Shown here: positions 53,977-62,843 of the stretch, piece after piece | How positions within the stretch are numbered: position 1 is the first letter of the stretch | Layout of the letters: each line of letters begins with the position of its first letter | NCBI GenBank assembly: GCA_946482595.1 | Contig: CAMLSD010000002.1 | Span: forward strand, 23,125 to 87,124 | Direction of reading: 5' to 3' | Origin: an uncultured Comamonadaceae bacterium | GTDB lineage: Bacteria; Pseudomonadota; Gammaproteobacteria; Burkholderiales; Burkholderiaceae | Length of the DNA: 64,000 nt | Position numbers and translations under genes: made by a program | Notes under the pieces: generated by a model | What the model saw: only the letters and a program-made list of their open reading frames with translations | The model's database searches: none | What the model was told of the DNA's origin: nothing

Positions 53977-55691
53977 CGGGGCAGCTCCTGCGGCGGTGGC
54001 ACCGACAGCCGGTCGGCATTGGTCGGCGTGGGCAAGGGGCGCGCCGTCAGCACCGCGTTGATGTAGGCCTGCGGCTCGTGCAGGGAACGGGCAGTTGCGC
54101 TGGCATAGCGCATCAGCGCCTCGGCACGCACCGACAGCAGCACACAGGCCAGCACCAGCAGCGCGATCGGCAGGTACTCGACGACCTTGAGCACCGGCGC
54201 GGCCCGGTCGACCGGCGCCCAGAAGAAGCGGATGCCCACCCGCGACATCGCCACCAGCGCCAGCAGCCCGGAGACGATGACCAGGCCCAGCAGCGTCCAG
54301 CTCACCGGCTCGATCACGGCCCCAGGCGCGCCCAGCAGCGCCGACAGCATCGCGAACTTGCCGATGAAGCCCGACAGCGGCGGCAGCCCGGCGATCAGCA
54401 CCGCGCAGCCGATGAAGGCCAGGCCCAGCAGCGCCATCGACGCCGGGATGGCGCGGCCCACCAGCACCTCCTCGTCGTCGTCGAGGTTGGCATCGCTGGC
54501 GAGTTCCTGGTCGGCCAGCGCGAAGCTCAGGTGGTCTTCTTCGTCTTCGGGCGCACGCTGCGCTTCCGGGTCGGGGTGGCGTGAGCGATCCATCAGTTCG
54601 GCCAGCAGGAAAAACGCCGCCACCGCAAAGGTCGAGCCCGGCAGGTAGTACAGCGCACCGGCGGTGAGTTCAGGCCGCGCCAGCCCCACCGCGGCCATCA
54701 GCGTGCCCGACGAGACGATCACCGCGTAGCCTGCCAGCCGTGCCGGCCGCTGCGCGCCCAGCATGCCCAGTGCACCGACCGCCAGCGTGGCCATGCCGCC
54801 CCACACCAGCCAGCCCTGGCCGAAGGCCGCCGACTCGCCCGCCGCCGGCGAGAACAGCAGGGTCGACAGGCGCAGCAGCACATACACGCCCACCTTGGTC
54901 AGCAGCGCAAACACCGCCGCCGACGGTGCACTGGCACTGGCATACGCCGGCACGAGCCAGAAGTTCAGCGGCCACATCGCGGCCTTGGCGATGAAGGCCA
55001 CCGCCAGGATGGCGCAGCCCGCATGCAGCAGCGGCCGGTCCGGCCCCGCCACGTCCGGGATGCGCGCGGCCAGGTCGGCCATGTTCAGCGTGCCGGTCAC
55101 GCCATAGATCATCGACGCACCCACCAGGAACAGCGACGACGCCGCCAGGTTGATCGCGATGTAGTGCAGCCCGGCCTTCACCCGCGCCGGCCCTGAGCCA
55201 TGCAGCAGCAGCGCATACGAGGCCGCGAGCATGACCTCGAAAAAGACGAACAGGTTGAACAGGTCGCCGGTGAGGAAGGCGCCGTTCAGGCCCATGATCT
55301 GGATCTGGAACAAGGCATGGAAGCGCGCCCCGGCCTTGTGCCAGCGCGCCACCGAAAACAACAGGGCCATCAGCGACACGAGCGCCGCCACGACCAGCAT
55401 CAGCGCCGACAGCCGGTCGAGCACCAGCACGATGCCATAGGGCGCCTCCCAGTTCGACGGCAGGTACACGCCATGAGCACTGGCGCCTGGCGAGCCCTTG
55501 GCCCACTGGAGCAGCACCAGCGCCACGCCCAGATTGGCCAGCGCAGCCAGCAGGCCCAGCACGGCCTTGCTGCGGTGGCGCCGCTCGTTGAGCAGCAGCA
55601 TCACGCAAGCCGTCACCAGCGGCAGCAGGATGGGCACCATCATCAGGTGCGGCATCGCGGCCTGCGCCAGGGCGTTCAGCCAGCCCGTCAT
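53973..55691 (-). CDS. mrpD: Cation/proton antiporter subunit D (Mrp/Mnh/Pha)
   Basis: A 572-residue, 14-helix subunit homologous to the proton-pumping NuoM/NuoN subunits of complex I. MGLNGAFLTGDLFNLFVFFE holds the conserved transmembrane glutamate region, and FIAKAAMWPLNFWLVPAYAS the conserved lysine region. An acidic, cytoplasmic-looking insertion of about 50 residues (around EAQRAPEDEEDHLSFAL) lies between late helices and is longer than I expect for MrpD. Overlaps mrpC and mrpE by four bases. Confidence 0.93.
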   Translation of the reverse strand: MTGWLNALAQAAMPHLMMVPILLPLVTACVMLLLNERRHRSKAVLGLLAALANLGVALVLLQWAKGSPGASAHGVYLPSNWEAPYGIVLVLDRLSALMLVVAALVSLMALLFSVARWHKAGARFHALFQIQIMGLNGAFLTGDLFNLFVFFEVMLAASYALLLHGSGPARVKAGLHYIAINLAASSLFLVGASMIYGVTGTLNMADLAARIPDVAGPDRPLLHAGCAILAVAFIAKAAMWPLNFWLVPAYASASAPSAAVFALLTKVGVYVLLRLSTLLFSPAAGESAAFGQGWLVWGGMATLAVGALGMLGAQRPARLAGYAVIVSSGTLMAAVGLARPELTAGALYYLPGSTFAVAAFFLLAELMDRSRHPDPEAQRAPEDEEDHLSFALADQELASDANLDDDEEVLVGRAIPASMALLGLAFIGCAVLIAGLPPLSGFIGKFAMLSALLGAPGAVIEPVSWTLLGLVIVSGLLALVAMSRVGIRFFWAPVDRAAPVLKVVEYLPIALLVLACVLLSVRAEALMRYASATARSLHEPQAYINAVLTARPLPTPTNADRLSVPPPQELPR

Positions 55692-56032
55692 GCCTCGTCC
55701 TCCTGGCCGTCGACATGGTCATTGCCGCTGAAGCCGCGCTGCGCCAGCAGCACGACGAGGAACAGCGCGGTCATGGCAAAGCCGATCACGATGGCGGTGA
55801 GCACCAGCGCCTGCGGCATCGGGTCGGTGTAGTGCACAAAGGTGGTGGGCACACCGGGCACCAGCACCGGCTCGCTGTCGACTGCCAGGCGCCCGGTGCT
55901 GAAGATGAACAGGTTGACGCCATAACTGAGCAGGCACAGCCCGATGATCACCTGGTAGGTTCGCGGGCGCAGCATCAGCCAGACGCCGCAGGTGGTGAGC
56001 ACGCCGATGGCGGCGGCCATGACGAGTTCCAT
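55688..56032 (-). CDS. mrpC: Cation/proton antiporter subunit C (Mrp/Mnh/Pha)
   Basis: A 114-residue, three-helix subunit homologous to NuoK. YQVIIGLCLLSYGVNLFIFS is the conserved helix, and ALVLTAIVIGFAMTALFLVV the third. The start ATG shares one base with the mrpA stop, and its own stop overlaps mrpD by four bases. Confidence 0.93.
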   Translation of the reverse strand: MELVMAAAIGVLTTCGVWLMLRPRTYQVIIGLCLLSYGVNLFIFSTGRLAVDSEPVLVPGVPTTFVHYTDPMPQALVLTAIVIGFAMTALFLVVLLAQRGFSGNDHVDGQEDEA

Positions 56033-58992
56033 CAGACGGCTCCTTGGTTCGAGGTGGGCGCAGGGGCTGCGTCACCGGCCCGCGCGGGGCGGCGATGGCC
56101 ACGCACCGACTGGTGCCCCAGCGCCGTGAGGATCAGCAGGGTCGCGCCCACGACCAGCGTGAACACGCCGATGTCGTAGAACAGGGCGCTGGCCACATGC
56201 ACCTCACCCAGCACGAGCAGGTTCAGGTGCGCGGTGTGGGTGGTGAGGAAGGGGTAGCCGAACACCAGCGCGCCCAGGCCGGTGACGGTGGCGATCAGCA
56301 GGCCTACCGCGATCCAGCGCTGCGGCCGCAGCGACATGTGGGCCTCGACCCACTGCGTGCCGGACACGATGTACTGCAGGATGAAGGCGGTCGACAGCAC
56401 CAGCCCCGCCACGAAACCGCCGCCGGGCTCGTTGTGGCCGCGCATGAAGAGGTAGACCGCGATCACCGCCGCCACCGGCAGCAGCAGGCGCGCCAGCACG
56501 GCCGGCACCAGCAGGTAGCCGCGCGCCGTGTCGGTGGCCGTGACGGCGTTCACCAGGTCGGTGGCCAGGTCGGCCGGAATGGCCTGCTGCTGCGGCGGCA
56601 GCACCGTGCTCTCCGGCGCCGGCCGGAAGCGGCGCAGCAGCGCATACACCGTGAGCGCCACCACGCCCAGCACGGTGATCTCGCCCAGGGTGTCGAAGCC
56701 GCGGAAGTCCACCAGCATCACGTTGACCACGTTGGTGCCGCCCCCTTCGGGCACCGCACGCTCCAGGAAAAACGGCGAGATGCTCTGCGGGAAGTCGCGG
56801 GTCATCAGCGCATGGGCCAGCACCGCCATGCCGATGCCGGCCACCAAGGCCAGGGCCATGTCGCGCAGGCGGCGGGTGCGTGTGCGCATGCGAACGCGCA
56901 GCGGCAGCAACCGGTCGCGCGCCTCGAGCCGCTTGGGCAGCCAGCGCAGGCCCAGCAGGATCAGCACGGTCGTGACCGCCTCGACCGACAGCTGGGTCAG
57001 CGCCAGGTCCGGGGCCGAGAACCAGGCAAAGGTGACCACCGTGACCAGCCCGGCCACGCTCATCAGGGCCAGGGCGGTCAGCCGGTGGTACTTGGCCTGC
57101 CAGGCCGAGGCAATGGCCGCGCCGGCGCCCACCGTCCACAGGAGCGCAAACATCGGCGAGAACGGCAGCGGTTCACGGCTGCCGGCGTCGAGCACCGAGC
57201 GTTCGGTGCTCAGCCACAGCGGCGCGGTGGCCGCCACCACCGTGACCAGCACGAGCAGCAGCATCTGCGTCTGCAGCCGGCGCGTGCCCAGCAGGCGTGT
57301 GCCCAGGCGTCCGGCGGCGGTCAGCCGGGCCAGCACCCGCTGGAAGATGCGCTTGCCGCTGACCACCCCGAGCAGCGGCGTGTGCTCGATGCGCCCGGCA
57401 TGCATCGGGCCGCGCAGCACCCAGTACAGCGCGATGCCGCCACCCAGCGCCACCAGGCTCATGTAGAGCGGCACATTGAAGCCATGCCACACGGCCAGGT
57501 CGAAGTCGGGCAGGGCACCGCCCACCACCGGTGCGGCGGCCGTGCCCAGGATGTGCTGGATCGACCACTGCGGCAACACCCCCACCACCAGGCAGGCCAG
57601 CACCAGCAGCTCGATGGGCACACGCATCCAGTGCGGCGGTTCATGCGGCAGGCGGGGCAGGCCGTGGCAGGTGTCCGGGCCGAAAAACACGTCGGCCGTG
57701 AACCGCAGCGAGTAGGCCACGCTGAACATGCCGGCCACCACCGCGGCGGTCGGCAGCACCAGCTTGAACCACGGGGCCGCGTTCACGAACACCGCTTCGG
57801 TGAAGAACATCTCCTTCGAGATGAAGCCGTTGAGCAGCGGCACCCCGGCCATCGCGGCACTGGCCACCATCGCCAGCGTGGCGGTGATCGGCATGTAGCG
57901 CAGCACCCCGCTCAGGCGGCGGATGTCGCGTGTGCCGGTCTCGTGGTCGATGATGCCCACCGCCATGAACAACGAGGCCTTGAACGTGGCGTGGTTGATG
58001 ATGTGGAACACCGCAGCCACCGCCGCCAACGGGCTGTTCATGCCCAGCAGGGTGGTGATCAGGCCCAGGTGGGAGATGGTCGAGTAGGCCAGCAGGGCCT
58101 TCAGGTCGGTCTGGAAGATGGCCGCAAAACCGCCCACCAGCAGCGTGGCCAGGCCCGAGCAGGTGACCAGCCAGAACCATTCGTCGCTGCCGGCCAGCAC
58201 CGGCCACAGCCGGGCCATCAGGAACACGCCCGCCTTCACCATCGTGGCCGAATGCAGGTAGGCCGACACCGGCGTCGGTGCGGCCATCGCGTGCGGCAGC
58301 CAGAAGTGGAACGGGAACTGCGCGCTTTTGGTCAGCGCGCCCAGCAGCACCAGCACCAGCACGACGACGTACAGCGGGTGCGCACGCACCAGCTCACCCG
58401 AGCGCAGCACCACGTCCAGGTCGTGGCTGCCGACGATGTGGCCCAGGATCAGCACGCCGGCCAGCAGGCACAGCCCGCCGGCACCGGTGACGGTCAGCGC
58501 CATGCGCGCACCTCGCCGGGCATCGCGCCGGTGGTGCCAGTAGCCGATCAGCAGGAAGGAGAACAGGCTGGTCAGCTCCCAGAACAGCACGAGCTGCAGC
58601 AGGTTGCCCGACAGCACCACCCCGCTCATCGCGCCCATGAAGGCGAGCAGGAAGGAAAAGAAGCGCGGCACCGGGTCGGACGACGACATGTAGTAGCGCG
58701 CATACAGCACCACCAGCGCGCCGATGCCCAGCACGAGCATCGAGAACATCCAGGCGAACCCGTCCATGCGCAGCACGAGGTTCAGCCCGAGCGAGGGCAG
58801 CCAGAGGTACTCCTCGCGCAGCACGACACCGGCCGAGACCTGCGGGAAGAACAAGGCCACCTGCACCGCGCAATACAGCGCGATCACGCCGGCCAGGGTG
58901 GACTCGGCATTGCGCGCGTTGGACGGCAGGATGGCGGCGATCAGGCTTCCGGCAAAGGGAAGCACGACCAGCATCAACAGTGATGACAGCAT
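56032..58992 (-). CDS. mrpA: Cation/proton antiporter subunit A/B fusion (Mrp/Mnh/Pha)
   Basis: A 986-residue subunit homologous to NuoL (residues about 1-650, about 17 helices, with FPFHFWLPHAMAAPTPVSAY and LHSATMVKAG), a middle part with the MrpB/MbhD-like helices (about 650-790) and a C-terminal MnhB domain (about 800-970; GHNEPGGGFVAGLVLSTAFI). MrpA and MrpB are therefore fused, as in the six-gene group 2 (Pha-type) operons. ATG 58992 is used; a TTG two codons upstream is possible. Confidence 0.94.
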   Translation of the reverse strand: MLSSLLMLVVLPFAGSLIAAILPSNARNAESTLAGVIALYCAVQVALFFPQVSAGVVLREEYLWLPSLGLNLVLRMDGFAWMFSMLVLGIGALVVLYARYYMSSSDPVPRFFSFLLAFMGAMSGVVLSGNLLQLVLFWELTSLFSFLLIGYWHHRRDARRGARMALTVTGAGGLCLLAGVLILGHIVGSHDLDVVLRSGELVRAHPLYVVVLVLVLLGALTKSAQFPFHFWLPHAMAAPTPVSAYLHSATMVKAGVFLMARLWPVLAGSDEWFWLVTCSGLATLLVGGFAAIFQTDLKALLAYSTISHLGLITTLLGMNSPLAAVAAVFHIINHATFKASLFMAVGIIDHETGTRDIRRLSGVLRYMPITATLAMVASAAMAGVPLLNGFISKEMFFTEAVFVNAAPWFKLVLPTAAVVAGMFSVAYSLRFTADVFFGPDTCHGLPRLPHEPPHWMRVPIELLVLACLVVGVLPQWSIQHILGTAAAPVVGGALPDFDLAVWHGFNVPLYMSLVALGGGIALYWVLRGPMHAGRIEHTPLLGVVSGKRIFQRVLARLTAAGRLGTRLLGTRRLQTQMLLLVLVTVVAATAPLWLSTERSVLDAGSREPLPFSPMFALLWTVGAGAAIASAWQAKYHRLTALALMSVAGLVTVVTFAWFSAPDLALTQLSVEAVTTVLILLGLRWLPKRLEARDRLLPLRVRMRTRTRRLRDMALALVAGIGMAVLAHALMTRDFPQSISPFFLERAVPEGGGTNVVNVMLVDFRGFDTLGEITVLGVVALTVYALLRRFRPAPESTVLPPQQQAIPADLATDLVNAVTATDTARGYLLVPAVLARLLLPVAAVIAVYLFMRGHNEPGGGFVAGLVLSTAFILQYIVSGTQWVEAHMSLRPQRWIAVGLLIATVTGLGALVFGYPFLTTHTAHLNLLVLGEVHVASALFYDIGVFTLVVGATLLILTALGHQSVRGHRRPARAGDAAPAPTSNQGAV

Positions 58993-58996
58993 GGGC

Positions 58997-59018
58997 AATC
59001 GATGGAATTTGTTCGATT
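58997..59018. promoter_or_regulatory. Short dyad just upstream of the mrpA start
   Basis: AATCGA (58997-59002) and TCGATT (59013-59018) are inverted about a ten-base loop. The dyad begins five bases before the mrpA ATG on the minus strand, so it overlaps the place where a ribosome-binding site or a repressor site would be. Only short arms, so chance is possible. Confidence 0.25.
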
Positions 59019-59067
59019 GTCCGGGACGATTGAGTTTCGCTAAGGTTTCCGACCCAAATTCAGGGTT

Positions 59068-59964
59068 TCATCGTGCGGCTCGGGGGTCGCGAACGAGCAA
59101 GGTGTCGCAAGGCAGCCAGTCGAGCAGACGGGCGGCCGTGCTGCCCAGCAGCACGTTCAGCAGCCCGGTGCGGCCGTGGGAGCCGGCGACGACCAGGTCC
59201 ACATGGTTGGCCCGCACATGCCGCGTGACGGCCGCCTCGACCGCGCCGCCTTCGACCACCGCATGGATGCGGCCCGGCACCCCCGGCGGCAGGTTGCAGC
59301 CGGCCAGGAAGGGCAGCAGCTCATCGTCACGCAGTTGCTGGTTGCGGGATGCGGCCTGCACCTCGTCCTCTGGCTGCAGGCCTGGCGTGCTGCGGGCATG
59401 GAACAGCGTGAATCGGGCTGCGTCGACGTAGCGCACCGCGGCTTCGAGCGCATCGCGCGAGGTGTCGGACAGGTCGGTGGCCACCAGCACGTTGCGATAG
59501 GGCGCACGCGGACGGTTGCGCACCACCAGCAAGGGGGCGGCCAGCCGCCGGGCCAGCTGCTCGACGGTGGACCCCACCAGGAAGCGGCCGAAGGCCTCGT
59601 CGTGGGCCATGCCGGTCACCACCAGGGCACTGCCTTCTTCAGCGGCCACGCGGCAGATGCTGTCCACCGCGTCGCCGCGCACCACCCTCAGCTCGGCCGT
59701 GATGCCGGCCGCGTCCACATCGGCGCGCAATTGTTCGCGGGCGTGCTGCAGCACGAGGCCCTCGTCCTGGCCGCCGGCCCAGGCCAGAGCCAGGTCGGGC
59801 GCCTGGGGCGCGTCGGCCACGTTGAGCACGGTCAGGGGGCCTTGCCAGCGCGCGGCGATCAGTGCCGCACGGTCGAGCGCCCGGTCGCAGCGGGCGCTGA
59901 GGTCGCTGGCCAGCAGCACCCGGCGCGGCGCCGGGCGCATCCAGATCGGGTCGGTGTCAGGCAT
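59068..59964 (-). CDS. Universal stress protein, tandem UspA domains
   Basis: A 298-residue protein with two UspA-type halves. The second half ends VAGSHGRTGLLNVLLGSTAA, the full nucleotide-binding motif; the first half has a weaker one (VTGMAHDEAFGRFLVGSTVE). Start at 59964 (MPDTDPIW) has GGAG six bases upstream and is preferred over 60021. It is the fourth UspA-type gene in an 18-kb span. It lies 76 bases downstream of the Mrp operon start and is read in the same direction but from its own promoter or from upstream. Confidence 0.9.
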   Translation of the reverse strand: MPDTDPIWMRPAPRRVLLASDLSARCDRALDRAALIAARWQGPLTVLNVADAPQAPDLALAWAGGQDEGLVLQHAREQLRADVDAAGITAELRVVRGDAVDSICRVAAEEGSALVVTGMAHDEAFGRFLVGSTVEQLARRLAAPLLVVRNRPRAPYRNVLVATDLSDTSRDALEAAVRYVDAARFTLFHARSTPGLQPEDEVQAASRNQQLRDDELLPFLAGCNLPPGVPGRIHAVVEGGAVEAAVTRHVRANHVDLVVAGSHGRTGLLNVLLGSTAARLLDWLPCDTLLVRDPRAAR

Positions 59965-60083
59965 CGTGGCTCCAGTGGCGCCCACCTGGGTGGTCGGCGC
60001 AACGGTCAAAGGAGCCTCCATGATGCCGGCTGCCGGGGCGGTCGGCCACCCCGGCAGCGTGGCGGGCGTGGCTGCCCGCGGCC

Positions 60084-61787
60084 TTACTGGCAGGCGAAGC
60101 TCGACGCCTGGTCGAGGCTGCCGGTGCCCTTGTAGCGGGCCACCTTCGGGTAGGCGCACAGCGGGCGGCTGCGATCAGGTGCCCAGTTCGACGGCACCTC
60201 GGCATTGACCCCGCCGGCATTGCCAGGGCCCCGGGCGGTGGCCAGCACCATGTCGGGGGCGCGGCCCTGCTCGACCCAGTTCACCAGCGCTTCGAGCATG
60301 TCGAACTGATCGGTTGCCGGCCCGCCGGAGCAGTGGCCCATGCCCGGCACACGGAAGAAGCGCGCAAACTCGTCAGCCTTGCCGCGGTTGGCCGTCTGCA
60401 GGCCCTGGTACCAGGTTTCGCTGTCGTCGACCGAGAAGATCGCATCGGCCACGCCGTGGTAGACCATCATCTTGCCGCCACGGTCGCGCAGCCGCGACAG
60501 GTCCGTCGGGTTGGGCGGGGTCATGAAGGCCATGGCCGACTCGGTGTAGGTGGCGTTGGTGGCCTGCACCAGCCCGAGCAGCGAGTCCAGGTTGGCACCG
60601 AGCGAAAACGCCGGGCCGTTGAACGTGGCCGGGTCGGCGGGCGGCACCTGGAAGATCAGGCCGACCGCGCCGGAGTCGAGCACCAGCGGCGCCGTGAACT
60701 CCCAGAACGGAATCCCGCCCGAGGCGATGCCGGGGTCGTACGGGAAGGTCGAATAGATCCGGGCCCCGGTGCTGGTGGTCGGGCCGCTGAAGATCTTGCC
60801 GATCGCCACTTTCTGCGCGTCGCTCAGGCAGCTGCCGTCGCGTTCGCCGCTGCAACTGGGCACGTCGCGCGCCAGATTGAAGGCCGAGCGGCAGGCCGCG
60901 ACGTCCTGGACCAGACCGTCGGTCGCGCCGTCCAGCGCGTCGCACCGGCTCAGCACGGCGTTGGCCACCAGGGTGCGTTCGGCCGGCGTGAAGCCGGTGG
61001 CAATGTCCGCCGGGTTGCTCGCCACACTCGCGTACAACTGGCCACCGGCAATGTTGGCAATGGCTGCCTTGGGCAGGTTGTAGCCCGGTGCACCGGCCAG
61101 GATGCCGTCGTACTGCTCGGCATAGCGAGCGGCCGCAACCATCGCATGGCGCCCGCCATTGGAGCAGCCGGCAAAGTACGAACGGTCCGGCGCCTTGCCG
61201 TAGGCGGTCTGGATCACGCTGCGCGCCATCGGCGTGAGCTTGCCCACCGCCTGGTAGCCGTAGTCCAGCCGCGCCTGCGGATCGACACCGAAGGTCGGAC
61301 CCACCGCGGCCGTGTGGCCGGCATCCGAGCTCAGCACGGCAAACCCCTTGTGCAGCGCATGGGTCAGCGGCCCGCCGCCCGTGGACCCGGTGGCCGGCAC
61401 CACGTTGCCGTCGATCCCGCCATTGCCCTGATGCAGGAAGCGCCCGTTCCAGTTGCGGGGCAGGCGCATCTCGAAACCGATCGCATACGTGTTGCCGTCC
61501 ACCGGGCTCACACGTTCATGCATGCGGCCCGTCACCTGGCAATGCTCGGCCACGGGCTGACCGCCCACGGTCAAGGTGCCGGCCGCCACGGTGGTGGCCG
61601 CGGTGATCACGGTGTTGGGCAGGCTGGCCAGACGGGTCGTCAGGTCGGCGCAGGCGCCGTTCAGCGATGCCGGCGTGGCGGCGGACAGCCTCGGCAGGCC
61701 GTCGTCGGATCCGCCACAGGCGGCAGCGCTGACAGCCGCCAGTGCCGGAAGGGCCAGCCGAAGCCGGCGGGGCAGGGTGAAGCTCAT
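60084..61787 (-). CDS. Tannase/feruloyl-esterase family lipoprotein
   Basis: A 567-residue exported hydrolase. The signal peptide ends in a lipobox (VSAAACGGS). The Ser nucleophile lies in FAGCSNGGRHAM (C208-S209), followed by an acid (MMVYHGVADAIFSVDDS) and the histidine-cysteine GMGHCSGG. This gives the CS-D-HC arrangement of tannase/feruloyl esterases, where a disulfide joins the Cys residues. It should cleave gallate or hydroxycinnamate esters of plant material at the cell surface. ATG 61787 has AGGAG upstream. Divergent from a MarR regulator with paired operator-like sites. Confidence 0.9.
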   Translation of the reverse strand: MSFTLPRRLRLALPALAAVSAAACGGSDDGLPRLSAATPASLNGACADLTTRLASLPNTVITAATTVAAGTLTVGGQPVAEHCQVTGRMHERVSPVDGNTYAIGFEMRLPRNWNGRFLHQGNGGIDGNVVPATGSTGGGPLTHALHKGFAVLSSDAGHTAAVGPTFGVDPQARLDYGYQAVGKLTPMARSVIQTAYGKAPDRSYFAGCSNGGRHAMVAAARYAEQYDGILAGAPGYNLPKAAIANIAGGQLYASVASNPADIATGFTPAERTLVANAVLSRCDALDGATDGLVQDVAACRSAFNLARDVPSCSGERDGSCLSDAQKVAIGKIFSGPTTSTGARIYSTFPYDPGIASGGIPFWEFTAPLVLDSGAVGLIFQVPPADPATFNGPAFSLGANLDSLLGLVQATNATYTESAMAFMTPPNPTDLSRLRDRGGKMMVYHGVADAIFSVDDSETWYQGLQTANRGKADEFARFFRVPGMGHCSGGPATDQFDMLEALVNWVEQGRAPDMVLATARGPGNAGGVNAEVPSNWAPDRSRPLCAYPKVARYKGTGSLDQASSFACQ

Positions 61788-61854
61788 GTCGGTCTCCTGG
61801 GTTGTACTGATGCCGCGCTGGCTCCAGACGCGCAAAGTGCAGCACCTATTGATT

Positions 61855-61928
61855 AATGTACTGAACTGTTTTTCATCAAGACCTGGGGTTTACCTTCAGT
61901 TTCTCGATCGAAGTTCGTTCAGTACATT
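61855..61928. promoter_or_regulatory. Paired 12-bp inverted sites between tannase and marR genes
   Basis: AATGTACTGAAC (61855-61866) and its exact reverse complement GTTCAGTACATT (61917-61928) flank 50 bases in the AT-rich intergenic region of the divergent tannase and MarR genes. A third, imperfect copy TTGTACTGAT lies at 61802-61811, close to the tannase start. The arrangement suggests cooperative binding sites, most simply for the MarR protein. Promoter hexamers cannot be fixed with certainty. Confidence 0.55.
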
Positions 61929-62020
61929 CATCACTTTCGTCACAACCCGGTGTCAGGTCCGCCGGTGCGGCGCCCTGGCGCCGGCCCGCCCGGCGCGCGG
62001 CTGCGTGCACAATCCGGCGC

Positions 62021-62530
62021 ATGTCGACCAAACGCCCGCCACGCCCCGCCCGCCCCGACATCACGCCCGCCGGGCGGCTCGAGGAGGCCAAGCTGCACCA
62101 CGTGCTCGGTTACCAGATTGCCCAGGCCGCGATCGTCTCCAACAGCCTGTTCCGACGGCATGTGGGTGAACCCTTCGAGCTGCGGCCGGTGGAGTACACC
62201 CTGCTCACGCTGATCGTCGAGAACCCGGGCGGTTCACTGGCACGCCTGGCGCGCGCCCTGGCGGTGACGGCCCCGAACATCACCATGTGGATCGACAAGC
62301 TCGAGGAGCGCGGCCTGGTGCAGCGCGAAAAGAGCGAAACCGACCGCCGCTCGCAGATGCTGCGGGCCACGCCCCGCGGCGAGGAAATCGCCGCGCAGGC
62401 CACCCACCGCATCGTGGAGGCCGAGCGCGAGGCGCTGGCTCACCTGAGTCCGGCCGAGCGGGCCATGCTCATCGAGCTGCTGCACAAGGTGGCATGTGCT
62501 CGTCCGGGAGAGAACGACCGCTCGGCATGA
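62021..62530 (+). CDS. MarR-family transcriptional regulator
   Basis: A 169-residue winged-helix protein. The recognition helix region is LARLARALAVTAPNITMWID, and the wing is REKSETDRRSQMLRATPRGE with the family D-x-R signature. Such regulators usually respond to phenolic or aromatic ligands, which fits the divergent tannase gene. ATG 62021 (MSTKRPPRP) is chosen; the first 15 residues are basic and disordered. Confidence 0.9.
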   Translation: MSTKRPPRPARPDITPAGRLEEAKLHHVLGYQIAQAAIVSNSLFRRHVGEPFELRPVEYTLLTLIVENPGGSLARLARALAVTAPNITMWIDKLEERGLVQREKSETDRRSQMLRATPRGEEIAAQATHRIVEAEREALAHLSPAERAMLIELLHKVACARPGENDRSA

Positions 62531-62711
62531 GGCGGCTGGGGGCATGGCGTGCCAGCCGGTAGGCCAGCCGGCGCGCCGCGCGGCCGGTCAGGTCGTTTGC
62601 CTGCAGCCAGGCGGCGTCGAGCGGGTCGCACAGACGGCTGCCGTGGTCGGCCGACGAGGCTGCGGCGGTGTGCGCCACCAGGCGCAGAGGCTTGCGTTCG
62701 GGCTGGGACAT
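62469..62711 (-). CDS. Possible small protein antisense to the marR end
   Basis: An 80-residue frame, MSQPERKPLRLVAHTAAASS onward to HMPPCAAAR, with an Ala/Arg-rich composition. It overlaps the last 62 bases of marR on the opposite strand. It starts with a plausible ATG at 62711 but no family similarity is visible. The region from 62531 to 62843 otherwise holds no gene. It may be a chance frame in a GC-rich sequence. Confidence 0.3.
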   Translation of the reverse strand: MSQPERKPLRLVAHTAAASSADHGSRLCDPLDAAWLQANDLTGRAARRLAYRLARHAPSRLMPSGRSLPDEHMPPCAAAR

Positions 62712-62843
62712 GGTCGATGCGCGTGCAGGGCGTTCGCGATGAATTGAAGGTGGCCCCAATCTAGGAGAGCCGCCGCCACCGCGAAACCCGCTTCGCCGCC
62801 AAGCGGTGTTGCAGATTCTGCAAATCAGGACAACACTGCGCCG

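Noticed and set aside
56044..58983. 979-residue plus-strand open frame over mrpA
   Set aside because: It lies entirely opposite the clearly conserved mrpA gene and translates to a His/Gln/Arg-rich low-complexity chain.
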